A stretch of 64,000 nt of DNA from Cercospora beticola (lineage: Eukaryota > Ascomycota > Dothideomycetes > Mycosphaerellales > Mycosphaerellaceae), in the NCBI RefSeq assembly GCF_033473495.1, contig NC_088941.1, positions 1,798,001 through 1,862,000 on the forward strand, read 5' to 3'. The notes under the pieces are model-generated. The model did not search any database, was not told the origin of the DNA, and saw only the letters and a program-made list of their open reading frames with translations. This document shows, piece after piece, positions 1-9,800 of this stretch. The translations under genes were made by a program, and so were the position numbers. Each line of letters begins with the position of its first letter. Position 1 is the first letter of the stretch.

Positions 1-179
1 CGGTTCTTCCCCTCCGGTGCGATACTGCGATACGTGATCGACAGGCAAGTGCAGAGGGTAAGGAATGTGATCAGGAAAAGAGCTTGCGAACATAAAGAGA
101 CACTTACCTTGGTAGCTTTGCGAGGACGTCTCGCTTTCATTGTGTCCTCATCCGGAATTTGTGGTTGCGCAGCTTTCAT
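1..179 (-). CDS. 5' end of an unidentified gene, cut by the window edge
   Basis: On the minus strand an ATG at 179 opens 24 codons (179-108) of a basic N-terminus ending in a run of Arg, Lys and Pro. It stops exactly at a consensus GTAAGT donor (107). An in-frame acceptor (GCAG at 28-25) then lets the frame continue in phase 0 (24-1) off the window edge. The 83-nt implied intron fits the size of other introns here. A second ATG lies 13 codons downstream. No family can be named from 32 residues. The model rests only on splice signals and phase, so it could be a chance combination. Confidence 0.4.
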   Translation of the reverse strand, partial: MKAAQPQIPDEDTMKARRPRKATKVSVSLCSQALFLITFLTLCTCLSITYRSIAPEGKN

Positions 180-788
180 TGTTGCGCGAGATGCAGCGGA
201 CAAACGCCCGCTTCTGCGTGGCGGCATTGACCAACAGTTCTTTCCCAGTCGTTCGGTCGCAACGCAAGGCACACGGCGATGCCTCAGACGAAGTCATGGC
301 AAGATTTGAGTCGAAGGAACAGCCTTGATCTGTGTCACATGCATTCACTGTTCTGTTCGCCTTCGCACAAGCCACCGCAAGAATTTCCGAAGGCCGCCAT
401 GGAAAGTAGGAATGGCAGGCGGGCAGGAAACGGTCAAAACTCGTTACTTGCACGATTGGCAGAGGCCACAAACAAGACATTTCACGAGACATTTGAGACA
501 TTTGGAAAGAGTTCAGTAAGTTTGCAAAGTTCATTGCCATTTCATTGCATCGTGTCTATGCTGGTCTCATGCTATATCGCGCGCCCCGCGATGCATGAGG
601 ATGAGTAGAGAGTAACTTCGCCGCTACCAAGAATCAGGCAGAGCTCGTCATTGCACTGTTCGCACCAATCGTAACCGCGGAGTCTTCAAGAGTGTCAAGA
701 ACCCCAACGTCGAAAGACCCAAAGCGAAAGGACCTCAAGGTCGAAGGACATCAGAGTCGAGGAACCTCGAGTCGCCTCAGTGTCGCAT
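180..788. other. Intergenic stretch
   Basis: No gene is supported here. The open frames on both strands lack splice context, codon bias or family resemblance. The right end holds the 16-nt repeat described separately. The rest presumably contains the promoter of the left-edge gene and the 3' region of the small secreted protein gene. Confidence 0.5.
689..768. repeat. Degenerate 16-nt tandem repeat, five units
   Basis: Five consecutive 16-nt units can be laid out at 689, 705, 721, 737 and 753, for example AAAGCGAAAGGACCTC, AAGGTCGAAGGACATC and AGAGTCGAGGAACCTC. They share a GTCGAAGGAC-like core. Copies differ at several positions, so the array is old or loosely maintained. It ends 20 nt from the stop codon of the small secreted protein gene and probably lies in or near its 3' untranslated region. 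Confidence 0.6.
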
Positions 789-1153
789 TTAGCAGGGAGT
801 GCAGTTGCCGGCCATGAGGCACAGGCGGAAGTCGCAGGCGTGGTCGAGCAGGTACTGCTTCTCCTCGGCGCTGCAGCGGTCCCAAGCTGGTGGGTTGCTA
901 GAGAGGTAAATGTCAGCAGATGTTCTCGAAAAGGGGTCGAGACACTTCTTACCAGCCACTAGGGGTGATGGTCTGAGCAGCCTTCTCGGCGACGATGGCA
1001 GCCGGAGCTTGGTTCTCGGCGCCCTAGATATTGTTAGCTCTTTGCCTCGAGGATGAGTGACAGTTGACTTACAGTGGTGGCCGGCAAGCCGGCGACGGTG
1101 GTAGCCATGAAGGCGATGATGGCGGCGCCAGCGATCTTCATGATGGACTTCAT
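789..1153 (-). CDS. Small secreted cysteine-rich protein (effector-like), 86 aa
   Basis: Three exons (1153-1073, 1023-953, 897-789) join in frame through introns with GTAAGT and GTAAGA donors and CTAG acceptors. The product is 86 residues. It starts with a signal peptide (basic start, hydrophobic residues 6-22, likely cleavage after the Ala-Gly near residue 22). A short Ala/Pro-rich linker follows, then a compact domain with six cysteines at 51, 59, 72, 77, 83 and 86, the last being the C-terminal residue. An even cysteine number in a short secreted protein suggests three disulfides. I do not recognise a named family. Size, signal peptide and cysteine content fit a fungal effector or small cell-wall-associated protein; that role is inference. 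Confidence 0.75.
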
Positions 1154-1275
1154 GGTGGATGTTGTTGAGTGATGAAGTGTGTTGGAGGTGTGTTGAAGTG
1201 TGTGGAAGGTGTGGTGAGTTGCTGAGGTTGGCACTTTGGTTGTGTGTGTGGGAGGAAGAAGAAAGGAATCGAGGG
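1154..1275 (-). promoter_or_regulatory. CT-rich tract and CA-rich 5' leader of the small secreted protein gene
   Basis: Read on the minus strand, a pyrimidine-rich stretch (about 1275-1240, TTCTTCCTCC-like) is followed by a long CA-rich leader running directly into the start codon at 1153. CT tracts followed by CA-rich leaders are common at strongly expressed filamentous fungal genes. The assignment comes from composition only. Confidence 0.45.
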
Positions 1276-1602
1276 AGAGAAATGGCTGAAGAAATACTCG
1301 GTGCGCAGGTGAGCGGGTCACGTTCCCGTGCCGTGCTGCCGGAGTGAATCGTTTGCTTGTGATGCGGGAAGAGCGCCACATGCAAACGGAGTAAATGAGG
1401 GAGGTCAAAGTGAAGGAGATGAGTTGTCGGTGCGTTCCGTCTTGGAATTGATGAGCTACAGAACCAACGTGTTCAACTAGCATTGCACTGCGCCCATGGA
1501 GAAACTGGCGAAACGGCGGGCGAATCTGAAGCAACGGTCACGAGAAGGCATATACTCTCCGTCCGACTCACATCACATTTCACTTCGAAAGCTTGGTACC
1601 AC
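1276..1602. other. Divergent intergenic region
   Basis: This lies between the leader of the minus-strand secreted protein gene and the plus-strand coiled-coil protein gene. No further gene is supported. It should hold upstream control sites for both. The open frame of the plus-strand gene extends back to an ATG at 1483, so part of it may be coding. Confidence 0.4.
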
Positions 1603-2850
1603 ATGAAAATCGACAAAGCCCCATATGTCATGGCTCCTGACATGAAGAACACCCGTTTCCCGAACGACGACGCTCCCATAGAGCCGAGCGCTGCACTGGA
1701 TCAAGCAGATGGTCCTTCCAACGGAGCAAGACAGCGCTCGTCCTTGGGAAAGGAGCAAGTACTTACGCGCAACGCGACATACGCAGATTCTGCGCTTCCA
1801 CTTGTCACTTCAGGGGCGCCATCAGCTGCTGCGGAGCGACCCACATACCACCGTCATCCAGGTGACTCACTGCCATCGGCCGCACCTGAACGCTCGGCTC
1901 AAGGCTCGGCTGAAGGTCCAGGTGAATGTGAAGTCACCACGGCAACAGGGAACATGGCGCCTCAGGCTCACTCATCCTCCTCCTATCCTCCAATACCAGA
2001 GGCCAATGACTTCGAGATGGGGCAAGAATCATCCACAGTGCCTCAATTTGCGCGAGCATTCCATAGCCATCCGCCTCCTCCCATGGCGAATCAACAGCAA
2101 TTGCCGCGCAACACACCTATCGGCACTCCTCAGCGCAGCGAGTTCATCGACACGGGACCGGCGACATCATATCAGCAATCTCCATCCCACAGCGACAAGA
2201 AGCGCAAGACCAGCAGATCCGGCTTTGTCCCAATCGCACCAGCCCGTCCATCTACGGATGTCTTCACATCTTCTGGACAGCGCCCGAAGTCTCCAGGACT
2301 TTTCGGATCTCAAGCCCGTGGCATTAGAGGCGGAAGACCAATGTCCTTAGCTCAGGTGCCCGCCATGCAGCTTCCTCCACCATCTCCCGATGTCATTGCA
2401 CAACTTCAGCAGATACCAGACATGCTTTCAGGAGGCATGAGCCACCTCACGCAGATGGTGGGACACCTTGCACAGAAGGTCAATGGCCTCGAGAGTCGTA
2501 TGGTAGAACTTGAAACCGAGAACCGCGCTCTCAAAGCGCAGAACACAACCTCTTCTGCCTCGTCTATGGGCGGCCCCGTCGGTCTACCTGTTGGAGTGGT
2601 GGGAGTGCCAAACCAGCTGCAACAACAGAACGAGAGTTTCGGCGAGAACTCCGAGCGTTTTCCTCCTCTCACTCGCAAGAAGGACTCAATCCCATTGCCT
2701 GGCGAGCCATACGGTGGTCCTCTCTACATGCCGACGCCGCGAGGCCCCAGTATGCTCGGAAACATGTTTGGGTCTACTCGGCCGCCTCAACGTCCATCAC
2801 GTCCGTTTGATGGTAATGAGAGCACGAATGGTGGTGGATTTGGTAATTAA
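1603..2850 (+). CDS. Pro/Ser-rich protein with a short coiled coil, function unknown
   Basis: This is a single open frame of 415 codons from the ATG at 1603. Alternative in-frame ATGs are at 1483 and 1630, and the choice is uncertain. The protein is low in complexity and rich in Pro, Ser, Gln and Gly. A basic KKRK cluster near residue 180 could be a nuclear localisation signal. A heptad-like stretch around residues 280-315, with Leu, Val and Met spacing and charged residues, looks like a coiled coil. A Gly/Pro/Met-rich tail follows. Codon use and the length of the uninterrupted frame argue that it is real. I do not recognise a family; a disordered nuclear or RNA-associated protein is only a guess. 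Confidence 0.6.
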   Translation: MKIDKAPYVMAPDMKNTRFPNDDAPIEPSAALDQADGPSNGARQRSSLGKEQVLTRNATYADSALPLVTSGAPSAAAERPTYHRHPGDSLPSAAPERSAQGSAEGPGECEVTTATGNMAPQAHSSSSYPPIPEANDFEMGQESSTVPQFARAFHSHPPPPMANQQQLPRNTPIGTPQRSEFIDTGPATSYQQSPSHSDKKRKTSRSGFVPIAPARPSTDVFTSSGQRPKSPGLFGSQARGIRGGRPMSLAQVPAMQLPPPSPDVIAQLQQIPDMLSGGMSHLTQMVGHLAQKVNGLESRMVELETENRALKAQNTTSSASSMGGPVGLPVGVVGVPNQLQQQNESFGENSERFPPLTRKKDSIPLPGEPYGGPLYMPTPRGPSMLGNMFGSTRPPQRPSRPFDGNESTNGGGFGN

Positions 2851-3200
2851 TGCCATCAGAACCTTGTACACACTTGACAAATGCAGGGTCTCTCATGCTT
2901 TGGGCCTACACAGTATCGCGCTTGGACAAAGTTCTTAGGAAGATTCAATGCAGTCAAAGCACGCGAGAAAGGACAGGCGCTATCCCAGCATGATCGAGAT
3001 TGGCAAGGTTCATTGGCGAAAGAGAAGTCTTGGCACCTCAGGATCTCAATGCGAGCGAGCACGCGGACAAGGTTGTCTTCTCTACCACAACCATGAATTG
3101 GGCGCGGAAAGAAGAACTTTCTCTCTGCACCACCACAATAAGCTATTGCACTCGGCAAAAGTTAGTCGTATACAATGCTTGTAATTCCAGATGTATTTCT
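2851..3200. other. Convergent intergenic region
   Basis: This separates the 3' ends of the coiled-coil protein gene and PGS1. Only short overlapping frames without family resemblance are present. Nothing else seen. Confidence 0.5.
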
Positions 3201-4888
3201 CTACAACGCTCCCCCGACTAATGTTACAATCCACATCGCTAATCTTACATGCAGCCCGACCCTACGCTCTGTCTTTGCGTAGTCGTCCTGTGTCATGGGT
3301 GTGGCATAGTCCTGAAGCCACTTCTGCTCTGCTCCGAGCCGTCGTTGAAGGTCAGCGTTTCGTGTGACAATCAGCGTGTTTGCTTCCAGGTCTAGCGAGT
3401 AGCTTCTCTTCGTGTAGTTCGAGCTTCCGATCAAGCTGATGCTGGGGTTTTGTTCTTGTGGCAATGTCACCCAGATGCCCTTCGCGTGATATGTCCAGCC
3501 TCCAGGTGTGTTTACCGTGCCTCTGCGCCATTCTTTCACGGCTATCTGGTTACTGAGACCCGCTTTCGATACAGCATCTAGGAAGCGCCGACCTAGGAGA
3601 CTGTATGCAGCAGGCAACATACCACTGACTCCTTTGCTGCCGTAGAATCCATTTGCCCATGGTGAGGCCGCGACTACTGTGCCAGAAGCAGGCTTGGTCT
3701 TCAAAAGCAGCTTGCGCACTTCCGGAGTCATGTTGAAGTAGCCTGCCGTGAAAGTCCACTTGGATCCCGCGAACTCTGGGGTACCTAGGGTGCGCAGAAT
3801 CCCCGTCAGAGCCGGCAACTCCGTGGATTTATCCGGCTTGAGCAGCGGTGTCAGCTGTACAAGTGGATAGACGGAAGTGTCTGTCTCCGGCTGCGTTGTC
3901 TTTACGCTTGGTGGGCTAGCTAAAGGCAGCAGTACCTTGCTTGCTGCCTTGATATAACCACTTGGATCCTTGAGCGGCTCTGGTTGGACGTTCTGTAAAG
4001 GCCATTCTGCGATAAACCCGCTCGCCTCCTTGTCAGACGGTGATACTCGATAACTAAGGTCGCATATGGTACGATACAGCTCGGAGAAGTAATCCGTGAT
4101 GGGCTTTGACTTGAAGACATGGTACCGGTCCTGTCGGTTCGTGAAGTAGTCATCAGAGAGGTTGGCTCCGGACATGATGATCTCGTCGTCAATGCCGTAC
4201 AGCTTCATGTGTTGCAGGCCCCATCCTTCATTGATTCGTTTGGGCAGAATCGCTTTGCGTGCTCCAGTGAGGTTGGGTGTGTGGTACAAACGGACCTCGA
4301 CACGGTCGGGACCAAACTCTTGGATGAGCGATGCGAGAAGGCTTGCACATGATGGATTGGGCGCTTCGCGGGTCCCGCGGAGATAGTCGGTCAATAGCGA
4401 CACTTGTAAATCTGGATTTGATTTTAAAGCTTGTCGGATGGTATCGATCTGCCCAGATTAGAAAAGGTAAATATCTTGCACAATTCGGTGACTGACAAAC
4501 TCGTGCTCGCTTTTCCCAATGTATAAGGTAGATAGATATACGCGTCTTTTTGCATTTCTGATTTTTGTCTACTTTGTTCTTGGTTAGCCCAAGGGCGCTG
4601 CAGAGTCGACCATAAATATTGTACCTTCAAGGTCTCATAGAACTCTGCGGGTGATTTCAAGATTTGTATTGAATCCGCACTGATGTCAAAGCGAGGAGAT
4701 AGCTTGTCCAACTCGCCAGTGAAGACTGCTAGCTGTGAAGCCGAGGACTGCGATGATACTGTTGATGCGGCTTGTCCCGAAGCTGTGCTCGCGGAGCGTT
4801 GTTGCAGAATGCCATTTCTGCTGATTTGCTTGAGCGACCGGACCTGCCTGGAGGCCCGTACACAATGAAGTACACGTCTTGTTAGCAT
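3201..4888 (-). CDS. PGS1: CDP-diacylglycerol-glycerol-3-phosphate 3-phosphatidyltransferase (PGP synthase), mitochondrial
   Basis: PGS1 makes phosphatidylglycerophosphate, the committed step to phosphatidylglycerol and cardiolipin, in the mitochondrial inner membrane. Exons 4888-4625, 4568-4497 and 4448-3201 give 527 residues, close to yeast Pgs1 (about 520). The second exon restores the family-typical RVYLSTLYIG segment that is out of frame in an unspliced reading. The third carries the first phospholipase-D-type motif (HMKLYGID, then DDE and a SGANLS stretch) and the second motif (HAK, followed about 20 residues later by GSSNYTKRS). The Arg/Ser-rich N-terminus fits a mitochondrial presequence. 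An in-frame ATG at 5017 could give a 43-residue longer presequence; I prefer 4888 because the gene is only 186 bp from the divergent NDUFA12. Confidence 0.92.
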
Positions 4889-5074
4889 TGGAACCTCATG
4901 CTGCAACAACTTCGATGTGGATGAAGAAGGTGAAGTCTGGATGATGTTGACACTTGCCGTACATTTTACTGGACGCACGGGCCACTTCTTTCCCTTCCTA
5001 GCGCCATTGGCAAGCATCACCACTGACCACCAACATCGCGCTGCCAGTCCTCCGAGCAGAGCAACACCGCCAAC

Positions 5075-5872
5075 ATGTCGACGATCATGCGGACTCTCCG
5101 CAATTTGCGAAGCATCGGGTTGAAGGTACATGCGCTGCGGAAAGAAGGTGTCCGAGTAGTAGCTGACCAGTTTCGCAGGAGTACGGACACCAACTTCATG
5201 TACGAGAGCCCCGATTCACGTTCGATCACGACACACATGCAGCGAATACTGACTTGAGTGCGATCTGGTAGTATATCGGTATGACGAGGACGAGAGCTGC
5301 GACAAAAGACGGACACTGAGGAAGACAGGTGATACCAAGCGCGGAACACTGATTGGCATTGACCGTTTCGGCAACAAGTACTTTGAGAACCTGGAGGAGG
5401 AGCTGCCTCGTATGTCACAATGCTCAGAGGTCTGCGAAGAGGGGACTGACATGGGACAAAGTGCGCACACGCTGGGTCGACTACAAGGACAGCGAATATG
5501 ATCCGTAAGGCTTCGCGCGCGTGGCAGGCAATATATTGAGACACTGCTGACAACGCCTAGTTCACAGATAGAGCCGGGCTGGTATGCTCACTTGCACTCC
5601 ATTGCCACTGAGCAACACTAACACCATGTCAGGCATGCCTGGATGTCATATATGGTGGACAAGGCACCTTCAGAGGATAAGCTGCTGCAACGCCAAGTAC
5701 GAGCATGGGAGCCATCAAAGCATGTGCCGGTGCTCACCGCTTCAAGGAGCGCATTCAAAACATACAATACGTGAGTTACCTATCTCCGGCTGGATTTGGC
5801 ATGCACTGACAATAGATGCACAGCACGAAACCCAAGTACTCAGCATGGACACCTGTCGCAGCTTCGAGATGA
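5075..5872 (+). CDS. NDUFA12: NADH:ubiquinone oxidoreductase accessory subunit NDUFA12 (B17.2)
   Basis: This accessory subunit lies on the matrix side of mitochondrial complex I. I rebuilt eight exons: 5075-5125, 5179-5199, 5272-5278, 5329-5409, 5462-5504, 5561-5581, 5633-5770 and 5824-5872. They total 411 nt and encode 136 residues, the usual length of the family. Diagnostic segments appear only after splicing: the EYGHQL stretch from a 21-nt exon, YIG across a 7-nt exon (TATATCG), the DTKRGTLIG and FGNKYFE stretch, RTRWVDYKD, the PGWHAWM segment across the sixth intron, and the C-terminal TKPKYSAWTPV. Every junction is in phase. The extremely small exons make this gene easy to miss by automatic annotation. 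It is divergent from PGS1, another mitochondrial gene. Confidence 0.92.
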
Positions 5873-6825
5873 GCATGCATCGGCAGCATTAGTCACAGAA
5901 CCGACAAAGACCGGTATACGCTCGATATAGCCGCATACATGGTGGTGTAGCGGGCGTTCAGCAGGTTGTTGCTGTCGTGACCAGCAGTTGAGGCGGTTTC
6001 GATGGGCAGAGCAGTGGTTCCGAGCGATAGGATGCATTGACTCACAACGGTTGCGGGCATCGCACCTGTACATATGCATAGACTGGGTGACACATAATGC
6101 GCATCCCAGCCAGACCTTACCGCTTTCCCGTATGACAACGTGCGGAGAGTGGAGGGCTTCTATGCATGCACTCTCCAGACCTGTCTAAATCACGCAAGCG
6201 GAGGATGGTCAAGCTTGTGCCCTGCGGCAATGCTCTCTCTGTGCTCTCCTTCGACGGACGGCACAGAGCTTGCCTTCGCATGGCTCGTTCAGTCGTAGTG
6301 GCCGCGCCCGCCGCAGATAAGGCCCTGGTCGCTGGCCGGGGGCTTCACCTGCCACACCGACTTTGCTCGGTGCGTGTTGCGGTGTCCGTAGGCGGTGATA
6401 ACAATCTCCCAACGGCGGATCGGTGCCCATGCTGCCGTTGCAGAATGCGGTGGGTATGCTGGCTAACCGCGAACTTAGCGAAGCTTGCCTGCGCCGGAGC
6501 GGTCCCGCTAGCAGTCGTTTCGTCATGGCTTCGTTGCCGTGCTGCCATTTGCTTTCTCACTAAAACTCTTCCCGTGTTGCGCGTTCGCGAGCTCGTCGCA
6601 GCTACTACATAACATCACCCGGTAGCGTCGATCCTTTCCGTCGAGCTGTGTGTGCGCGCCTCCACTGTCGACTCATCGCGACTCACTCGCATCATCGCCT
6701 CGCTGCCTGACAATCCGTGGTCTTGCCCCGCCGCCCGCTTCACTTCCTCACAATGTCCCATTGAGTCCGCCAACCTCGATTGCCACGCGGATTTGGAGTG
6801 ATCATACGCCGTACTGCCCGCAGTC
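5873..6825. other. Intergenic region upstream of the ABCC transporter
   Basis: This 953-bp stretch separates NDUFA12 from the transporter start and presumably contains the transporter promoter. Frames exist on both strands, but none shows a recognisable protein. On the minus strand, a GTAAGG donor (about 6117) and a TACAG acceptor (about 6065) could splice a short unknown reading frame, which I do not accept as a gene. Confidence 0.5.
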
Positions 6826-9800
6826 ATGTTCGCCCGGTGTAAAGGCGCGATTTGGCACAGCGACGACTTCTCGCCGTGCTTTCAGCATGACTATCTGCAG
6901 ACCTTATTGCCGTTGATCACATGCGGGATATCGGCACTATACCTGGCATATCAAATCCTCCGAGCGACGAGAACATCGAAGCGATCGAGCAAAGGCTACA
7001 AGAGAATACCGAATGGCGGGCATCATGATGCGCGGGGGCGCGAAGAGGTGGACAGCGACAGTGATGCCACGACAGAGACCGGCAGCGACGACGAGATGCG
7101 GCGGAACGAGCAGCTGGCTCTGCAATTGACGAAGATTCACACCAATGCCTCGGCGATTACGGTGGACCGACCAAGAGGCGAAATATGGATCACATTCATC
7201 GAGGAGATTGCAGTGCTCGCCGAGCTGGGCGTCCAAGTTGCGGCTTTGATTTTGCAAGCATGGGGCAAGCCCAGAGGCAGGATGGCCGCATTTGCAGAAG
7301 TCGCTGTGTGGGCATATATTGCTGCACTCGCTTCTGGCCGTTTGCTGTTCTCAAGCACATCGAAATGGTCGTTTCCGCAATTGTGGTACCACACCGCAGT
7401 CCTCTACTGCTCCCAATGGGTTTTCTCTGTGCTCGTCTTCCGTTCAGAGATCATACATCCCGAATCGAGGACTGCCGAGGTTCTGATGAGCACTCATTTC
7501 GCCCTCACGACCTTGCTTGCCATGATTGCACTGTGCTCGCGAAAAGGCAATCACGCAGTGGAGATCGAATACGAAGAGAACATCGAGCCTTCGAAGGAGC
7601 CACTCGCAAGCGTGTTCTCGTTGGCCACATTCAGCTGGGTCGACTCGATCGTGTGGACTGGGTACAAGAAGTCGTTCGAAATGAAGGATGTCTGGAACTT
7701 GATGCCAACCGACAAGGCTGCTGTGATCCTGGCCGACTATCGACAGCTGAAAAAGACCTCGATACTAGCATGGCATCTACTCAAGTATTTCAAACGCGAC
7801 TTGATCATCCAGGGTCTCTGGGCTGTGATTTCCGGTATCGTCACGTTCCTGCCCACCTTGCTGCTCAAAGTCATTTTGCAATACATAGAGGAACCAACGC
7901 AAACTCCTCGAAATGCAGCTTGGCTTTATGTCATCCTGTTGTTCGTCACGGGATGCGTCAGCGCTCTGGCAAACGGGCAAGCTCTGTGGATTGGCAGGAA
8001 GATCTGTATCAGACTGAGAGCCATCATCATTGGAGAGATCTACGCTAAGGCTTTGAGAAGGCGCGCTGCAGCATCGGCTGACAAGGTTCTCGGTCAAGGG
8101 AAGCTGAAAGATGATGCCGAGAGCAAGCGAAACTTCCTTCAGAAAGCATTGAGCTTCGGACGCAAGAAGAAGCAGAAGAGCGGCCAGAATGACGAAGCCG
8201 ACGCCGACAAGCCAGCGGAAGGTTCAGACGAGCAGGTCACTTCTGGAGCGATCATCAATCTCATGGCAGTCGATTCTTTCAAGGTCGCCGAGATTAGTGC
8301 TTATTTACACTTTCTCTGGGCCGAGACACCTGTGCAATTCATTCTTGCAATTGCGTTGCTCTACCTTTTCCTGGGCAATAGCAGTATCGTCGGCATTGGC
8401 ATGATGGCAGCACTGCTTCCTGTCAACATGTACATCGCAAGGAAGTTCAGCACCGTGCAAGCACAAATCCTCGCAGCCACTGATGCCCGCATTCATGTTA
8501 CGAACGAGGTCCTGACAAACGTTCGCATCATCAAGTATTTCGCGTGGGAGCAGAGGTTCCTGGGCTCAGTCGACGAGAAACGCCAAGTCGAACTCAAGTA
8601 CCTTCGCAACCGATATATCGTTTGGGCAGCCGCCGCCACCATTTGGTCTGGAGCCCCGGTAGTCATCACGTTCCTGACATTCCTCGTCTATACGGTAGTC
8701 GAGAAGAAGGACCTCATTCCGTCTGTTGCATTCACCGCGCTGTCACTGTTTAGTTTGCTTCGCATGCCACTGGATCAGCTTGCGGACATGGTTGCTCACG
8801 TGCAAGAATCCAAAGTGTCTATCGATCGTGTCGAAGAATATCTGAACGAGCCAGAGACGGAGAAATACCGTCAACTGCAAGAGGATTTCGACCATGATAC
8901 TGGTGAGCCACTCATTGGATTCCAGAAGGCGACCTTCAGCTGGGGTGGTAAAGACGCAGAAGATTTCAAAATGATCGATCTCGATCTGTTCTTCAAGGTT
9001 GGGCAGCTCAACGTTATTATTGGACCAACTGGCTGTGGAAAAACTTCTCTCCTCATGGCACTGCTTGGTGAGATGACCAAAATGAATGGTGCAGTCTATC
9101 TGCCAGGAGGTCGCAGTCGTGAGCAGTTGAAGAAGAATCCAGATACCGGCTTGACTGAAAGCATTGCGTACTGCGCTCAGCAGGCATGGCTGATGAATGG
9201 AACCATCAAGGATAACATTATCTTCAACAGCCGATTCGATCCAAGGAGATACAAGAACGTTATTGTTGCCTGTTCTTTGCAGCGCGACCTTGAGATTCTC
9301 GACGGTGGCGACCAGACATTAGTCGGAGAGAAAGGCGTCACGTTGTCCGGAGGGCAAAAACAGCGCATCAGTCTTGCCCGCGCACTCTACTCAGACGCCC
9401 GTCACGTCATTCTCGACGATGTGCTAAGTGCAGTCGACTCTCACACCGCAAAATGGATCTTCGACAAAGCTCTGATGGGCCCGTTAATGTACAATCGCAC
9501 GTGCATTCTGGTCACGCACAACGCAGTGCTCTGCCTCCCACACGCCGACTTCGCTATCGTGCTTGACAACGGCAGAGTAGCCTCTCAAGGAACTGCATAC
9601 GATGTCATTCAGTCGGGCAAGCTTGCTGAAGACGTAAGCAAATTCGACCTCAAACCACAATCTGCAGTCGCCTCGAAGTTGCCTTCGAGAGTTCCTTCGG
9701 ACATCGGCGGCGACAGTCTCGGGGAACTCCATTCGTTCGCAAATGACAGACCAGGTCATGCGAACGGACATTTGCAGCGCACAGAGACCGACAGAACAGA

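Noticed and set aside
5893..6138. Minus-strand frame upstream of the ABCC gene with a possible 55-nt intron
   Set aside because: Splice signals are plausible, but the product is short, overlaps NDUFA12's last exon in one frame, and resembles nothing.
6166..6612. 148-codon plus-strand frame before the ABCC transporter
   Set aside because: Overlaps a 105-codon frame on the other strand; Cys/Arg/Val-rich translation of a GC-rich promoter.
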